The position numbers and the translations under genes were made by a program. A stretch of 64,000 nt of DNA from Microbacterium sp. Leaf288 (GTDB taxonomy: Bacteria; Actinomycetota; Actinomycetes; Actinomycetales; Microbacteriaceae). The notes beneath the pieces were generated by a model, which ran no database searches, was not told where the DNA came from, and saw only the letters and a list, made by a program, of their open reading frames with translations. Where the stretch lies: positions 1 through 64,000 of the forward strand of contig NZ_LMNI01000014.1 in NCBI RefSeq assembly GCF_001422925.1, written 5' to 3'. Position 1 is the first letter of the stretch, and each line of letters begins with the position of its first letter. Positions 18,530 to 27,553 of this stretch are shown one piece after another.

Positions 18530-20242
18530 GTGACGCTGCGCAGCTCCCACTGGTATTCAGGCGACGACCGGAACGCCTACATCCATCGGGCGTGGATGCG
18601 TCGCGGTGTTCCGGATTCGGCCTTCGCGGGGCGCCCGCAGATCGCGATCGCGAACACCGCATCGGACCTGACACCGTGCAACGCGCACCTCGACGAGGTC
18701 GCGCGGTCGGTGAAGAACGGCGTCTACGAGGCCGGCGGCATCCCGCTGGAGCTGCCGGTGGTGTCGCTGGGGGAGACGAACGTGCGGCCGACGGCGATGC
18801 TGTGGCGCAACATGGCCGCGATGGCGACCGAGGAGATGCTCCGGGCGAACCCGATCGACGGGGTCGTGCTGCTCGGCGGCTGCGACAAGACGATCCCGTC
18901 GCTGCTGATGGCCGCGGCATCCGTCGATCTTCCCGCCGTCGTCGTCCCCGGGGGCCCGATGCTCACCGGCCACTTCCGGGGCGAGGCGCTCGGCTGCGGC
19001 ACGGATGTGTGGCGGCTGTCCGAGGAGGTGCGAGCGGGGACGCTGAGCGAGGCGATGTTCCGGGGGAGCGAGTCGTCGATGATCCGCTCCAAGGGGCACT
19101 GCAACACGATGGGAACCGCCTCGACCATGGCGCTCGTCGCCGAAGCCCTCGGCGTCGTGGTGCCCGGCGTCGCGGGGACGCCCGCGCCGGACGCCCGCCT
19201 GCTCGAGGCCGCCCACCTCACCGGCGCTCTCGCCGTGGCGCTGGTCGCGGAGGACCGCCGACCGTCGACGTTCCTCACGAAGGCGAACTTCCACAACGCG
19301 ATCGTCGCGCTCGCCGCCATCGGCGGCTCCACCAACGCGGTCGTGCACCTGCTCGCGATCACCGGGCGCCTGGGCATCGACCTCACCATCGACGACTTCG
19401 ACCGCATCGGCGCCGAGGTGCCGCTGCTGGTCAACCTGCAGCCCGCAGGCCAGTACCTGATGGACGACCTCTTCCGCGCGGGCGGGTTCCTCGCGGTGAT
19501 GCGCGAGGTGCGCGACCTGCTCGACCCCGATGCGCTCACCATCACGGGTCGCCCGTTCGTGGAGTACCTCGACGACGCGCGCATCTGGGACGCGGACGTG
19601 ATCACCCCGCGCGACACCCCGCTGCAGCCGCACGCCGGCATCTCCGTGCTGCGCGGCTCGCTCGCTCCGGGCGGTGCGCTGATCAAGCCTGCGGCGGCAT
19701 CGCCGCACCTGCTGAAGCACCGGGGTCGGGCGGTGGTGTTCGACTCCATCGAGGACTTCCACGCCCGCGTCGACGACCCCGACCTCGACATCGACGAGAA
19801 CTCGGTGATGGTGCTGCGCGGCTGCGGACCGAAGGGATATCCCGGCATGCCCGAGGTGTCGAACATGCCGCTTCCGACCAAGCTCCTCGAGCGCGGCATC
19901 CGTGACATCGTCCGCATCTGCGACGGCCGCATGTCGGGCACCGCGTACGGCACGGTCGTGCTGCACGTCACCCCCGAGGCCGCCGCCGGGGGACCGCTCG
20001 CCCTCGTGAGGACCGGCGACTGGATCGAACTCGACGTGCGCGACCGCCGCCTCGACCTCGACGTGCCGGCCGACGAACTGGCGAGCCGGATGCCGAACCA
20101 GGCCACCGTCGACGGCTACGCGAACCCGCGGCGCGGGTGGGAGCGGCTCTACGTCGACCACGTGATGCAGGCCGACCGCGGCGCCGACCTCGACTTCCTC
20201 GTCGGAGCGTCGGGTTCGGAGGTGACGCGTGAGTCCCATTGA
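18530..20242 (+). CDS. IlvD/Edd-family sugar-acid dehydratase (L-arabinonate dehydratase-like)
   Basis: The 570-residue protein dehydrates an aldonic acid or dihydroxy acid using an iron-sulfur cluster. Three candidate cluster cysteines are visible: C50 (ASDLTPCN), C118 (GGCDKT) and C191 (KGHCNTMGTAST). The spacing follows the sugar-acid branch rather than biosynthetic IlvD. The GTG start follows GAGGATGAGGG. A zinc dehydrogenase follows 69 bases downstream, suggesting a sugar or sugar-acid oxidation pathway. The exact substrate (arabinonate, xylonate, fuconate) is not determinable here. Confidence 0.87.
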   Translation: MTLRSSHWYSGDDRNAYIHRAWMRRGVPDSAFAGRPQIAIANTASDLTPCNAHLDEVARSVKNGVYEAGGIPLELPVVSLGETNVRPTAMLWRNMAAMATEEMLRANPIDGVVLLGGCDKTIPSLLMAAASVDLPAVVVPGGPMLTGHFRGEALGCGTDVWRLSEEVRAGTLSEAMFRGSESSMIRSKGHCNTMGTASTMALVAEALGVVVPGVAGTPAPDARLLEAAHLTGALAVALVAEDRRPSTFLTKANFHNAIVALAAIGGSTNAVVHLLAITGRLGIDLTIDDFDRIGAEVPLLVNLQPAGQYLMDDLFRAGGFLAVMREVRDLLDPDALTITGRPFVEYLDDARIWDADVITPRDTPLQPHAGISVLRGSLAPGGALIKPAAASPHLLKHRGRAVVFDSIEDFHARVDDPDLDIDENSVMVLRGCGPKGYPGMPEVSNMPLPTKLLERGIRDIVRICDGRMSGTAYGTVVLHVTPEAAAGGPLALVRTGDWIELDVRDRRLDLDVPADELASRMPNQATVDGYANPRRGWERLYVDHVMQADRGADLDFLVGASGSEVTRESH

Positions 20243-20311
20243 GCCGAGGGGCGCGGGTCCCGACCTCCGGCCGGGGGGCCGCGGCATCCGTCCCCGCGTG
20301 TGGGCGGGGAG

Positions 20312-21319
20312 ATGAGGGCTCTCGTCATCACGGCGCCGCACCGCGCCGAGATCCAGGAGGTGCCCGAACCCGAGCCGGCAGCGGGCGAGGTCGTCGTCGA
20401 CGTGCGGCGCGCCGGGATCTGCGGCACCGACATCGAGTTCTTCACCGGGGAGATGGCGTATCTGCACACCGGCCACGCCGCCTACCCGATGCGGATCGGC
20501 CACGAGTGGACGGGCATCGTCTCGGAGGTCGGCGCCGGCGTCGACCCCGCGTGGATCGGGCGACGGGTCACCGGCGACACGATGCTGGGCTGCGGCGCGT
20601 GCCGCCGCTGCGAGCACGGTCGCCGGCACGTGTGCGAGAACCGGCTCGAGCTCGGCATCCGCGGCGGGAAGGCCGGTGCCCTCGCCGAGAAGGTCGCGAC
20701 CCCCGTCTCATCGCTGCATCGACTGCCTGAAGGCGTCGACGATGCGATGGCCGCCATGGTCGAGCCCGGCGGGAACGCCTTTCGCGCCGTGCGGGGTGCG
20801 GATCTGCGCCCGGGCGATCGCTGTCTCGTGCTCGGCCCCGGCACGATCGGCCTGCTGAGCGCGATGTTCGCCCGCGCCGCCGGCGCCGAGGTGCACCTGC
20901 TCGCCCGCGACGACCGCGCCCTCGCGTTCGCGCGGTCGCTCGGCTTCGACCACATCTGGACGCAGGAACGGATGCCGCGACTGCCGTGGGACGCCGTGAT
21001 CGAGGCATCCAACGCTCCGCAGCTTCCGGCGAAGGCGCTCGAGCTCGTCGAGCCGGGCGGGCGGGTCGTCTACATCGGCCTCGCCGGCACGCCGAGCCTC
21101 ATCGACACCCGCGACCTGGCGCTGAAGGACGTGACGGCCGTCGGCGTGCTCAGCGCCTCACCTGGCCTCGCGGGCACCATCGACGCCTACGCCTCGGGCG
21201 TCGTCGATCCGCGACCTCTCATCGCCGCGACGGTCGCCCTCGAGGAGCTGCCCGCGATCCTCGCCGGCGAGCGGCCGGCGGGGGCGGGGCCGGGCCCGAA
21301 GTTCCACGTTGCGCCGTGA
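20312..21319 (+). CDS. Zinc-dependent alcohol/polyol dehydrogenase
   Basis: The 335-residue medium-chain dehydrogenase has the catalytic zinc ligands in GICGTDIEF and GHEWTG and the structural zinc cysteines in LGCGACRRCEHGRRHVC. The nucleotide-binding glycine motif is GPGTIGLL. The VEPGGNAFRAV segment fits sugar-alcohol dehydrogenases. It follows the dehydratase and probably shares its transcript. ATG 20312 follows GGGCGGGGA. Substrate is inferred only as a polyol or sugar. Confidence 0.88.
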   Translation: MRALVITAPHRAEIQEVPEPEPAAGEVVVDVRRAGICGTDIEFFTGEMAYLHTGHAAYPMRIGHEWTGIVSEVGAGVDPAWIGRRVTGDTMLGCGACRRCEHGRRHVCENRLELGIRGGKAGALAEKVATPVSSLHRLPEGVDDAMAAMVEPGGNAFRAVRGADLRPGDRCLVLGPGTIGLLSAMFARAAGAEVHLLARDDRALAFARSLGFDHIWTQERMPRLPWDAVIEASNAPQLPAKALELVEPGGRVVYIGLAGTPSLIDTRDLALKDVTAVGVLSASPGLAGTIDAYASGVVDPRPLIAATVALEELPAILAGERPAGAGPGPKFHVAP

Positions 21320-21326
21320 CGCAGAC

Positions 21327-21361
21327 GCGAACGCCCCCGGCCGCGGAGCGGGGGCGTTCGC
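21327..21361. terminator. Bidirectional terminator
   Basis: A perfect 13-bp stem (21327-21339 with 21349-21361) closes a 9-nt loop. It lies eight bases after the dehydrogenase stop and upstream of the convergent membrane-protein stop. Confidence 0.85.
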
Positions 21362-21379
21362 TCGGTCAGCGGGAGTGGC

Positions 21380-21769
21380 TCAGACGGGCTTGGTGTAGGT
21401 GTCGTTGCTGAAGCCGGTGATGAAGTAGCCGATCGGGTTGAGCAGGAACAGCAGGAAGAACGAGAACGCGCCGCCGTGGCCGAAAGCCCGGCCGTTGCGG
21501 AAGGCGACGATGATCGCGAGCACGATGTTGGCGATCGGCACGAACCACAGCAGTCCGAGCCAGGCCGAGTACCCCGCGACCTTGACGAGCACGAACAGGT
21601 TCACGATCGGGATGATCGCGAGCCATCCCGGGTAGCCGGCCTTCGTGAACGTCCTCCAGTAGGCGGCGATCGTGGCGATCCAGTAGATGAGGCCGACGAC
21701 CACGTAGCCGAAGACGGCACCGGCGGAGACGGCCTGGTTGATGGGCTCGATGTCAGAAAGCAGAGTCAT
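21380..21769 (-). CDS. DUF5684-like small membrane protein
   Basis: The 129-residue protein has three or four hydrophobic segments, with the pattern FTKAGYPGWLAIIPIVNLFVL in the first half and LLWFVPIANIVLAI after it. This is characteristic of DUF5684 proteins, often found beside signal peptidases. It ends with a short Asn/Thr-rich tail. The start is ATG 21769; an upstream reading to 22009 would overlap the next gene. Function is unknown. Confidence 0.83.
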   Translation of the reverse strand: MTLLSDIEPINQAVSAGAVFGYVVVGLIYWIATIAAYWRTFTKAGYPGWLAIIPIVNLFVLVKVAGYSAWLGLLWFVPIANIVLAIIVAFRNGRAFGHGGAFSFFLLFLLNPIGYFITGFSNDTYTKPV

Positions 21770-21775
21770 GCGCTG

Positions 21776-21781
21776 AGCGTA
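21776..21781 (-). promoter_or_regulatory. -10 hexamer TACGCT, leaderless start
   Basis: It is six bases upstream of ATG 21769, with no Shine-Dalgarno. Confidence 0.5.
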
Positions 21782-21821
21782 TGGGGTCCGGACGTACGGA
21801 CCTCGTATTGCTGCCCGTCGG

Positions 21822-22664
21822 TCAGGCGACCTTGGTGCCGATGCCCGGCTCGACCACCGATGCGGTCGGCTCGACCTTCCCTCGGATGAAGAAGAGCAGC
21901 ACGATCCCGGCGATGACCACGGCGATGTTGCCCTGAGCCGCGACGGCGGTGAGCGCGCCGTCGGCGGGGTAGGCCGACTGCAGGAAGATCGACGGATCGG
22001 TCGTCGCATGCAGCAGGATCGGCCAGATCAGGTTGCCCGTCACGCGCAGAGACAGGTACATCAGGATGCCGAAGGCGAACGTGTAGACGAGCTGGAATCC
22101 TGTGGCGAGCGGCGATTGTCCCGACAGCACGTTGCCCGAGTGCAGCAGGGCGAACAGCAGGGCCGAGACCAGCGCCACCACGATCTCGCGGTAGCCGCCC
22201 TTGCGCATGAGGTTCACCACGAAGCCACGGGTGAGCACCTCTTCGGCGAAGCCGACGAACAGGCCGGCGACGACCCAGGCCACGACCACGCCGGCGCCGG
22301 TCGCGCCGTAGTCGATCGTCGCGAACCGCAGCACGTTGAACACCAGCACCACCGCGACGGCGATCCACATCCAGCCGCGGCCGCGGATGGGCTGCGGGCC
22401 GAACAGCTCACGGAGCCAGCCCACCGACCACGCGAAGAGGACGAGCAGCACTCCGCCGAGCGCGATCGGCAGCGCCGTGCCGAACCAGATGAGAGCCGCC
22501 GGATCGTCGGTCGAGGTCACCAGCGGAAGGAACGCGAACGATCCGAGCTGGTACAGCGCGTAGTACGCGACCACCAGCAGCAGGGCACGCCACCAGCCGC
22601 CCCGCTCCCAGAAACGCCGCCATCCGTTGGTGCCGTGGCTGGATTCCGTGGCGTCGGTGTGCAT
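21822..22664 (-). CDS. CPBP-family intramembrane glutamic protease
   Basis: The 280-residue protein has about eight transmembrane helices. The CPBP/Rce1 active-site motifs are complete: E141-E142 in EEVLTRG, H175 in LLHSGN and H219 in LLHATTDP. Bacterial members cleave membrane peptides or confer self-immunity to bacteriocins; the substrate here is unknown. ATG 22664 follows AGGGGAC. A candidate TAGGGT -10 lies about 40 bases upstream. Confidence 0.9.
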   Translation of the reverse strand: MHTDATESSHGTNGWRRFWERGGWWRALLLVVAYYALYQLGSFAFLPLVTSTDDPAALIWFGTALPIALGGVLLVLFAWSVGWLRELFGPQPIRGRGWMWIAVAVVLVFNVLRFATIDYGATGAGVVVAWVVAGLFVGFAEEVLTRGFVVNLMRKGGYREIVVALVSALLFALLHSGNVLSGQSPLATGFQLVYTFAFGILMYLSLRVTGNLIWPILLHATTDPSIFLQSAYPADGALTAVAAQGNIAVVIAGIVLLFFIRGKVEPTASVVEPGIGTKVA

Positions 22665-22748
22665 CGGGTCCCCTGTCTCGTGAGTCGACCGGAGTCTCAC
22701 CCTAGCGGTGGGATGCAACGCCCTCCCTCGTCCACGCGGGAGATGAGT

Positions 22749-22919
22749 TCAGCGGCCAGCGCCCCACAGCCGATTCGTCTGGGCGTGGGCTTGCAAGAGA
22801 TCGTCACGCGCCGCTTCGAGCGCGCGCTGCGCATCGATGAAGGCATCCCGTGCCTCGATGAGCCGGACCGGGACCCCGTCCTCCAGGCTTCCGATGCTGA
22901 AGCTGTGCGTCCACGACAT
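22749..22919 (-). CDS. Small 56-residue protein, unknown
   Basis: The ORF has a good ribosome-binding site (GAGAGGAG, seven bases before ATG 22919). The N-terminal half is beta-like (MSWTHSFSIGSLEDGVPVRL) and the C-terminal half is an Ala-rich helix. No family was recognised. It is isolated between two minus-strand genes, with a perfect palindrome upstream. Confidence 0.55.
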   Translation of the reverse strand: MSWTHSFSIGSLEDGVPVRLIEARDAFIDAQRALEAARDDLLQAHAQTNRLWGAGR

Positions 22920-23077
22920 GGCGTTGCTCCTCTCGTGCGAGCCGGATCTCGGCGCGCTCCGAACCGGCCGGGGAAGTGTCTCCTCGATGCCGTGCCACGA
23001 CGCTAGACAGCGGCATCCGTCTCGTCCACGGTGCGGTGAAACACCAGGACACGGGCCGTAACGCACATCCGTCCGGG

Positions 23078-23091
23078 TGGTCGTACGACCA
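23078..23091. promoter_or_regulatory. 14-bp perfect palindrome, candidate operator
   Basis: TGGTCGTACGACCA is followed directly by a second dyad, CCATCG-TC-CGATGG (23089-23102). Both lie in the 225-bp non-coding gap upstream of the 56-residue gene. No matching regulator gene is adjacent. Confidence 0.45.
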
Positions 23092-23144
23092 TCGTCCGAT
23101 GGCGGCTCCGCCCCGTACGTGCAACCTGCAGTGACGACGGCCGC

Positions 23145-24557
23145 TCACCCGCCGATCCCGGCGAGCACTTCGCCGAGGACGCGGCCCGCGTCGGCGAATC
23201 GCCGCGGGTCTTCGCTGGAGTAGTTGAGACGGACGAAGGGGCCCGACGGCTCCGCCGGGAACCACTCGTCGCCCGCCGCGATGATGAGGCCCCGGGACTC
23301 GGCCCGGCGTACGACCAGACCTGCGTCGGTGCCGTCGGGAAGGCGCGCCCACAGGTTGAGCCCGCCAGCCGGGGTCGTGTCGATGTGCGCGGTCGGCGCG
23401 TGCTCGCGGACGCTGTCGAGCAGCAGGTCGCGGCGGCTGCGGAGCTGCCCGCGCAGGCCTCTGAGGTGCGTGCGCCACGCGGGCTGTGTGACGACGTCGA
23501 GCGCCGCCGCCTGCAGCAGCCCGCTGACGTACATCGACTCGGCGGCGCGATCGGTGAGGACGCGCTCGCGCGCCGGCCCCCGTGCGATCACGGCCGCCAC
23601 GCGCAGCGCCGGCGACACGCTCTTGGTGAGCGAGCGCAGGTAGATGACGTGGCCGTCGTCGTCGTGCGCCGCGAGGGGACGGGGGTCGGCGTCGATGGCG
23701 AGATCGTGGGCCCAGTCGTCCTCGATGAGGAACGCGCCCCTGCGCCGCACGATCTCGAGGATCGCGTCCGAGGTCGCGGACGGCCACTGCCCGCCGGTCG
23801 GGTTCGCGAACGTCGGCTGTGCATAGAACGCGCGCGCGCCGGTGCGCTCCAGCGCACGCTCGACCTCGTCGGGGTCGGGGCCGTGCGGCCCTGAGGGCAC
23901 CGGCACGAGGGTGACGCCCGCCTGCTCGGCGGCGAGCATCGCGCCCCAGTAGGTGGGCGACTCGATCACGAGCGGCCGGCCGGTTCCGACGACGGCGCGG
24001 AAGATCGACGAGAGCCCGCTCTGGCTGCCCGAGATGATCAGCACATCGCGCGCTGTCGGGGGCGTGATCCCGGCGGGTGCGGCCGCGGCGAGCTCGTGCG
24101 CGAACCAGTCCTGCAACTCCGGCATTCCGGTCACTGGCGAGCGGGTGATCGCGGCACTCGAGCGCGCCGCGCGGACGATGGCCGCGCGGACCGCACGCTC
24201 GGGGAGCAGATCGGATGCCGGGTACCCCGAGTGCAGACCGATCGCATCGGGTGCGACCGACCGCTGCGTCGACGACAGCATCGACACGCGCGCCTGCGGC
24301 GTGCCCAGCGCCGCCGTCTGCCAGCCGTAGTCGGCGGGCCGTGCGGGGCGGATCGCGCGCACGAACGTGCCGACGCCGGGGCGGCTCTCGACGAGACCGG
24401 CCTCGATGAGCCGGCGCATGGCCTTCTGCACCGTCACGGGGCTCGCCTCGTACTCCGCGACGAGTGCGCGGTTGGACGGCAGCTGCGATCCGGGCGGGGC
24501 CGCGGCGATCCAGGTGCGCAGAGCCGTCGTGATGCGGGCGGTGCTATCCTGACTCAT
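23145..24557 (-). CDS. MocR/PdxR-type regulator (GntR DNA-binding + aminotransferase fold)
   Basis: The 470-residue protein has a GntR winged helix (about 5-70: QLPSNRALVAEYEASPVTVQ, then RLIEAGLVESRPGVGTFV) joined to a class I aminotransferase-like domain. The PLP-binding lysine is K312 in YLRSLTKSVSPALR. MocR proteins sense PLP or amino compounds and usually control a divergent gene. Here the start codon overlaps that of the divergent EamA transporter, and a palindrome sits just inside the transporter's coding region. A -10-like TACTCT (24566-24571) would give a very short leader. Confidence 0.92.
   Translation of the reverse strand: MSQDSTARITTALRTWIAAAPPGSQLPSNRALVAEYEASPVTVQKAMRRLIEAGLVESRPGVGTFVRAIRPARPADYGWQTAALGTPQARVSMLSSTQRSVAPDAIGLHSGYPASDLLPERAVRAAIVRAARSSAAITRSPVTGMPELQDWFAHELAAAAPAGITPPTARDVLIISGSQSGLSSIFRAVVGTGRPLVIESPTYWGAMLAAEQAGVTLVPVPSGPHGPDPDEVERALERTGARAFYAQPTFANPTGGQWPSATSDAILEIVRRRGAFLIEDDWAHDLAIDADPRPLAAHDDDGHVIYLRSLTKSVSPALRVAAVIARGPARERVLTDRAAESMYVSGLLQAAALDVVTQPAWRTHLRGLRGQLRSRRDLLLDSVREHAPTAHIDTTPAGGLNLWARLPDGTDAGLVVRRAESRGLIIAAGDEWFPAEPSGPFVRLNYSSEDPRRFADAGRVLGEVLAGIGG
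24545..24550 (+). promoter_or_regulatory. -10 hexamer TATCCT for the EamA gene, leaderless
   Basis: It is five bases upstream of ATG 24556 and lies inside the coding start of the divergent MocR gene. Confidence 0.55.
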
Positions 24558-25497
24558 GACAGAACAGAGTAGCGCTACTCCCCTCGGTGCGACAGTGCTA
24601 CCCCGCGCCGCGGGACTCGGCTGGGGAGCCGTCGGCATCTTCGCCTTCTCGTTCACGCTCCCCTTCACGAGCATCGCGGTGGCCGGCCTGTCGCCGCTGT
24701 TCATCGGCTGCGGCCGCGCGGTCGTCGCCGCGCTGCTCGCCGTGCTGGTGCTGTCGATCGCGCGCCACCGGCGTGCCGCAGCTGTCCCGCTCCCGAGGGC
24801 AGTCCAGTGGGCGCGCCTCGCGGTCGTCGCCGCGGGTGTGGTCGTCGGCTTCCCGCTGCTCACGTCCTTCGCGCTCGTCTCGGTGCCCGCCAGTCACGCC
24901 GTCGTGGTGATCGGACTGCTTCCCGCCGCGACGGCGGTGATGGCGGTGCTGCGCGGCCACGAGCGTCCTGCCGCGGCGTTCTGGGTGTTCGCGGTGCTCG
25001 GCGCGCTCGCCGCGATGGCGTTCGCCTCCCTGCAGAACGGCGGGCTGGGCGAACTGCACGAGTCGGATCTGCTGCTGTTCGTCGCGGTGCTGCTGTGCGC
25101 GCTCGGCTACGCCGAGGGCGGCCTGCTCGCCCGCGAACTGGGCGCCTGGCAGACGGTGTCGTGGGCGCTGGTGCTCGCGTCGCCGCTCATGGTGGTCGGA
25201 GCCGCTGTGGGGTGGTTCCAGCAGCCGCCGCACGCCTCCCCGGTCGAGTGGGCCGCGTTCGCGTACCTCGGGGTCGTGAGCATGTTCCTGGGCTTCTTCG
25301 CCTGGTACCGGGGACTCGCGATCGGCCCCATCGCCCAGGTCGGCCAGGTGCAGCTCATCCAGCCCGTGCTCGGCATCCTGTGGTCCGCCCTGCTGCTCCA
25401 CGAGCGCATCGGACTGCCGACTCTCCTCGGCGGCCTCGCCGTCATCGCCTGCGCCGGATTCGCCGTGCGCACCCGCCTCACCCGGAAGGACGCCTGA
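24556..25497 (+). CDS. EamA/DMT-family transporter
   Basis: The 313-residue protein has ten predicted transmembrane helices in two EamA repeats, the RhaT/YdcZ-like drug-metabolite exporter fold. The second repeat ends with QLIQPVLGILWSALLLHERIG, typical of the family. Exporters divergent from MocR regulators commonly handle amino acids or vitamin B6-related compounds. The stop overlaps the next start (TGATG), giving an operon with the PaiB-like gene. A later GTG at 24595 is a fallback start. Confidence 0.88.
   Translation: MTEQSSATPLGATVLPRAAGLGWGAVGIFAFSFTLPFTSIAVAGLSPLFIGCGRAVVAALLAVLVLSIARHRRAAAVPLPRAVQWARLAVVAAGVVVGFPLLTSFALVSVPASHAVVVIGLLPAATAVMAVLRGHERPAAAFWVFAVLGALAAMAFASLQNGGLGELHESDLLLFVAVLLCALGYAEGGLLARELGAWQTVSWALVLASPLMVVGAAVGWFQQPPHASPVEWAAFAYLGVVSMFLGFFAWYRGLAIGPIAQVGQVQLIQPVLGILWSALLLHERIGLPTLLGGLAVIACAGFAVRTRLTRKDA
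24567..24580. promoter_or_regulatory. MocR operator candidate, 14-bp perfect palindrome
   Basis: GAGTAGCGCTACTC is a perfect palindrome 11 bases inside the EamA coding region. On the other strand it covers the predicted -10 (TACTCT) of the mocR gene. Binding there would repress mocR and could modulate the divergent leaderless promoter. Confidence 0.6.
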
Positions 25498-26099
25498 TGC
25501 GCCACACGCCCCGCTACCTCATGACCGATCCCGAGCAGGTGAAGGAGCTGATCCGTCACCACCCTTGGGCGACCTTCGTCTCGCCCGTCGGCAGGCTGGT
25601 CGCCTCGCACTACCCGGTGCTGCTCGACGAGGAGGCCGACGACATCGTCGTGTTCAGCCACTTCGGGCGCCCCGACGACGAGCTGCATGAGCTCGGCTCC
25701 CATGAGATTCTCGTCATCATCCAGGGACCCCACGACTACGTCTCGCCGAGCTGGTACGCGCCGGGCGACCTCGTGCCGACGTGGAATCACGTCACCGCCC
25801 ACCTCTACGGCACGCCCGAGGTGCTCTCCGACGACGAGAACTACGCGATGCTCTCGCGGCTGACCGACCACTTCGAGCAGGGGCATCCGCACGGGCGGAG
25901 CCTCGCCGAGGACGAGGCCGGCACCCGGCGCATCGCGAAGGGCACGGTCGGCCTGCGTGTGCAGGTCACCCGCTTCGAGGCGCGCGCGAAACTCAGCCAG
26001 AACAAGCCCGCGGAGGTGCGTGAGAACATCACGGCCCACATCGCCGCGCACAACCCCCCGTTGGCGCAGGCGATGCGGGCCGTGGAGGTCAGCGGCTGA
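25497..26099 (+). CDS. PaiB-like FMN-binding protein
   Basis: The 200-residue protein belongs to the family named FMN-binding negative transcriptional regulators (PaiB), a split-barrel flavin fold. It shows the family blocks HHPWATFVSP, SHYPVLLDEE, WYAPGDLVPTWNHVTAHLYG and the C-terminal KLSQNKPAEVRENI. In Bacillus PaiB relates to sporulation and protease control; biochemical function is unclear. The start overlaps the EamA stop by one base. Its 3' end overlaps the convergent aldehyde dehydrogenase gene by 11 bases. Confidence 0.88.
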   Translation: MRHTPRYLMTDPEQVKELIRHHPWATFVSPVGRLVASHYPVLLDEEADDIVVFSHFGRPDDELHELGSHEILVIIQGPHDYVSPSWYAPGDLVPTWNHVTAHLYGTPEVLSDDENYAMLSRLTDHFEQGHPHGRSLAEDEAGTRRIAKGTVGLRVQVTRFEARAKLSQNKPAEVRENITAHIAAHNPPLAQAMRAVEVSG

Positions 26100-27498
26100 T
26101 GACCTTCGGCGCGGCGACGGCCTTGAGGCCGGCGACGCCGAACTCCTGGCCGTAGCCCGAGGCCTTGGTGCCGCCGAACGGCACCACCGGGTTCAGCGCC
26201 CCGTGCTGGTTGATCCAGACGGTGCCCGCCTGCAGGCGCTGGGCGACCGCGACGGCGGCGTCGACGTCTGCCGACCACACGGAGGCGCCCAGTCCCTGTT
26301 CCGAGGCGTTCGCGCGGCGGATCGCGTCGTCGACGTCGGAGTAGCGGATCACCGGGATGGCGGGACCGAACTGCTCCTCGTCGACCAGACGCGCGCCGTC
26401 CTCGATGTCGGCGACGACCGTGGTGCGGTAGAACAGCGGGCCGAGCTCGGGCGCGGCCTCGCCGCCCACGACGACACGCGCACCGCGCTCTCGCGCGTCA
26501 TCGACGAGGTCGCGCACGACGTCGAACTGCTTCTCGTTCTGCAGCGGCCCGAGCACGTTGCCCTCGTCGAGACCACGCCCCATCGGCATCGTCTGCGCCA
26601 TGCCGGCGAGCGTGTCGACCACCTCGTCGTACACCGAGTCATGGACGTACAGGCGCTTGAGGGCCGCGCAGGTCTGGCCGGTGTTGATGAAGCAGCCCCA
26701 GAACAGGTTCTCGGCGATCGCGGCGGGGTCGGTGCCCGGCAGCACGATCCCGGCGTCGTTGCCGCCGAGCTCGAGCGTGAGCCGCGCCAGATTGCCCGCG
26801 GAAGACTCGACGATGCGACGGCCGGTCGCGGTCGAGCCCGTGAACATGATCTTGTCGATGCCGGGGTGGCCGGCGATCGCCGCGCCCACCTCACGATCGC
26901 CCGATATAACGGTCAGCACGCCTTCGGGCAGGTGCCGGTTGAAGACCTCGGCGAGAGCCAGCACCGACAGCGGGGTGAACTCGCTGGGCTTGACCACCAC
27001 GGTGTTGCCCATGCGCAGCGACGGCGCGATCTGCCACACCGTGATCATCATCGGCCAGTTCCACGGGCCGATCGCGCCCACGACGCCGAGCGCGTCGTAG
27101 TGCACTTCGGCTCGCGATTCGCCGGCCTCGAAGACCACCTCGGGCTCGAGCGGGGTGTCGGCTGCGGTGCGGGTCCACACCGCGCAGGCGCCCACCTCGA
27201 ACCGCGCGTTGGGGCCGTCGAGCGGCTTGCCCTGCTCGCGCGACAGCAGCTGCGCCAGCTCCTCGGCGTTCGCTTCGAGGTCGTCGGCGACGGCGTTCAG
27301 GATGCGGGAGCGCTCGGCGTGGCCGAGCGCGTTCCACGCCGGCTGGGCCTGGCGCGCGGCGGCGACGGCGGTGTCGAGGTCGGCCACGGTGTGCACGGGC
27401 GCGTAGCCGATCGTCTCGCGGGTGGCAGCATCCGGGATCGCCCGCCCCAGGTCTTCAGAAACGGTGATGGCGTCCAGAATCGACGTCGCGACGGTCAT
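26089..27498 (-). CDS. NAD(P)-dependent aldehyde dehydrogenase
   Basis: The 469-residue protein oxidises an aldehyde to the acid. The general base is E243 (LTLELGGND), the nucleophile is C277 (NTGQTCAALK), and the cofactor loop is FTGSTATGRR. GPWNWPMM carries the oxyanion-hole Asn. ATG 27498 follows GAGGAGGATCCC. The AraC regulator lies upstream on the same strand, with two 14-bp direct repeats between them, so regulation by that protein is likely. With the nearby permease and copper amine oxidase, an amine-derived aldehyde is a plausible substrate. Confidence 0.92.
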   Translation of the reverse strand: MTVATSILDAITVSEDLGRAIPDAATRETIGYAPVHTVADLDTAVAAARQAQPAWNALGHAERSRILNAVADDLEANAEELAQLLSREQGKPLDGPNARFEVGACAVWTRTAADTPLEPEVVFEAGESRAEVHYDALGVVGAIGPWNWPMMITVWQIAPSLRMGNTVVVKPSEFTPLSVLALAEVFNRHLPEGVLTVISGDREVGAAIAGHPGIDKIMFTGSTATGRRIVESSAGNLARLTLELGGNDAGIVLPGTDPAAIAENLFWGCFINTGQTCAALKRLYVHDSVYDEVVDTLAGMAQTMPMGRGLDEGNVLGPLQNEKQFDVVRDLVDDARERGARVVVGGEAAPELGPLFYRTTVVADIEDGARLVDEEQFGPAIPVIRYSDVDDAIRRANASEQGLGASVWSADVDAAVAVAQRLQAGTVWINQHGALNPVVPFGGTKASGYGQEFGVAGLKAVAAPKVISR

Positions 27499-27553
27499 GG
27501 GATCCTCCTCGATCGGGTCTGACTCGATTGTCGGAGGATGCTGCGCGCCGTGG

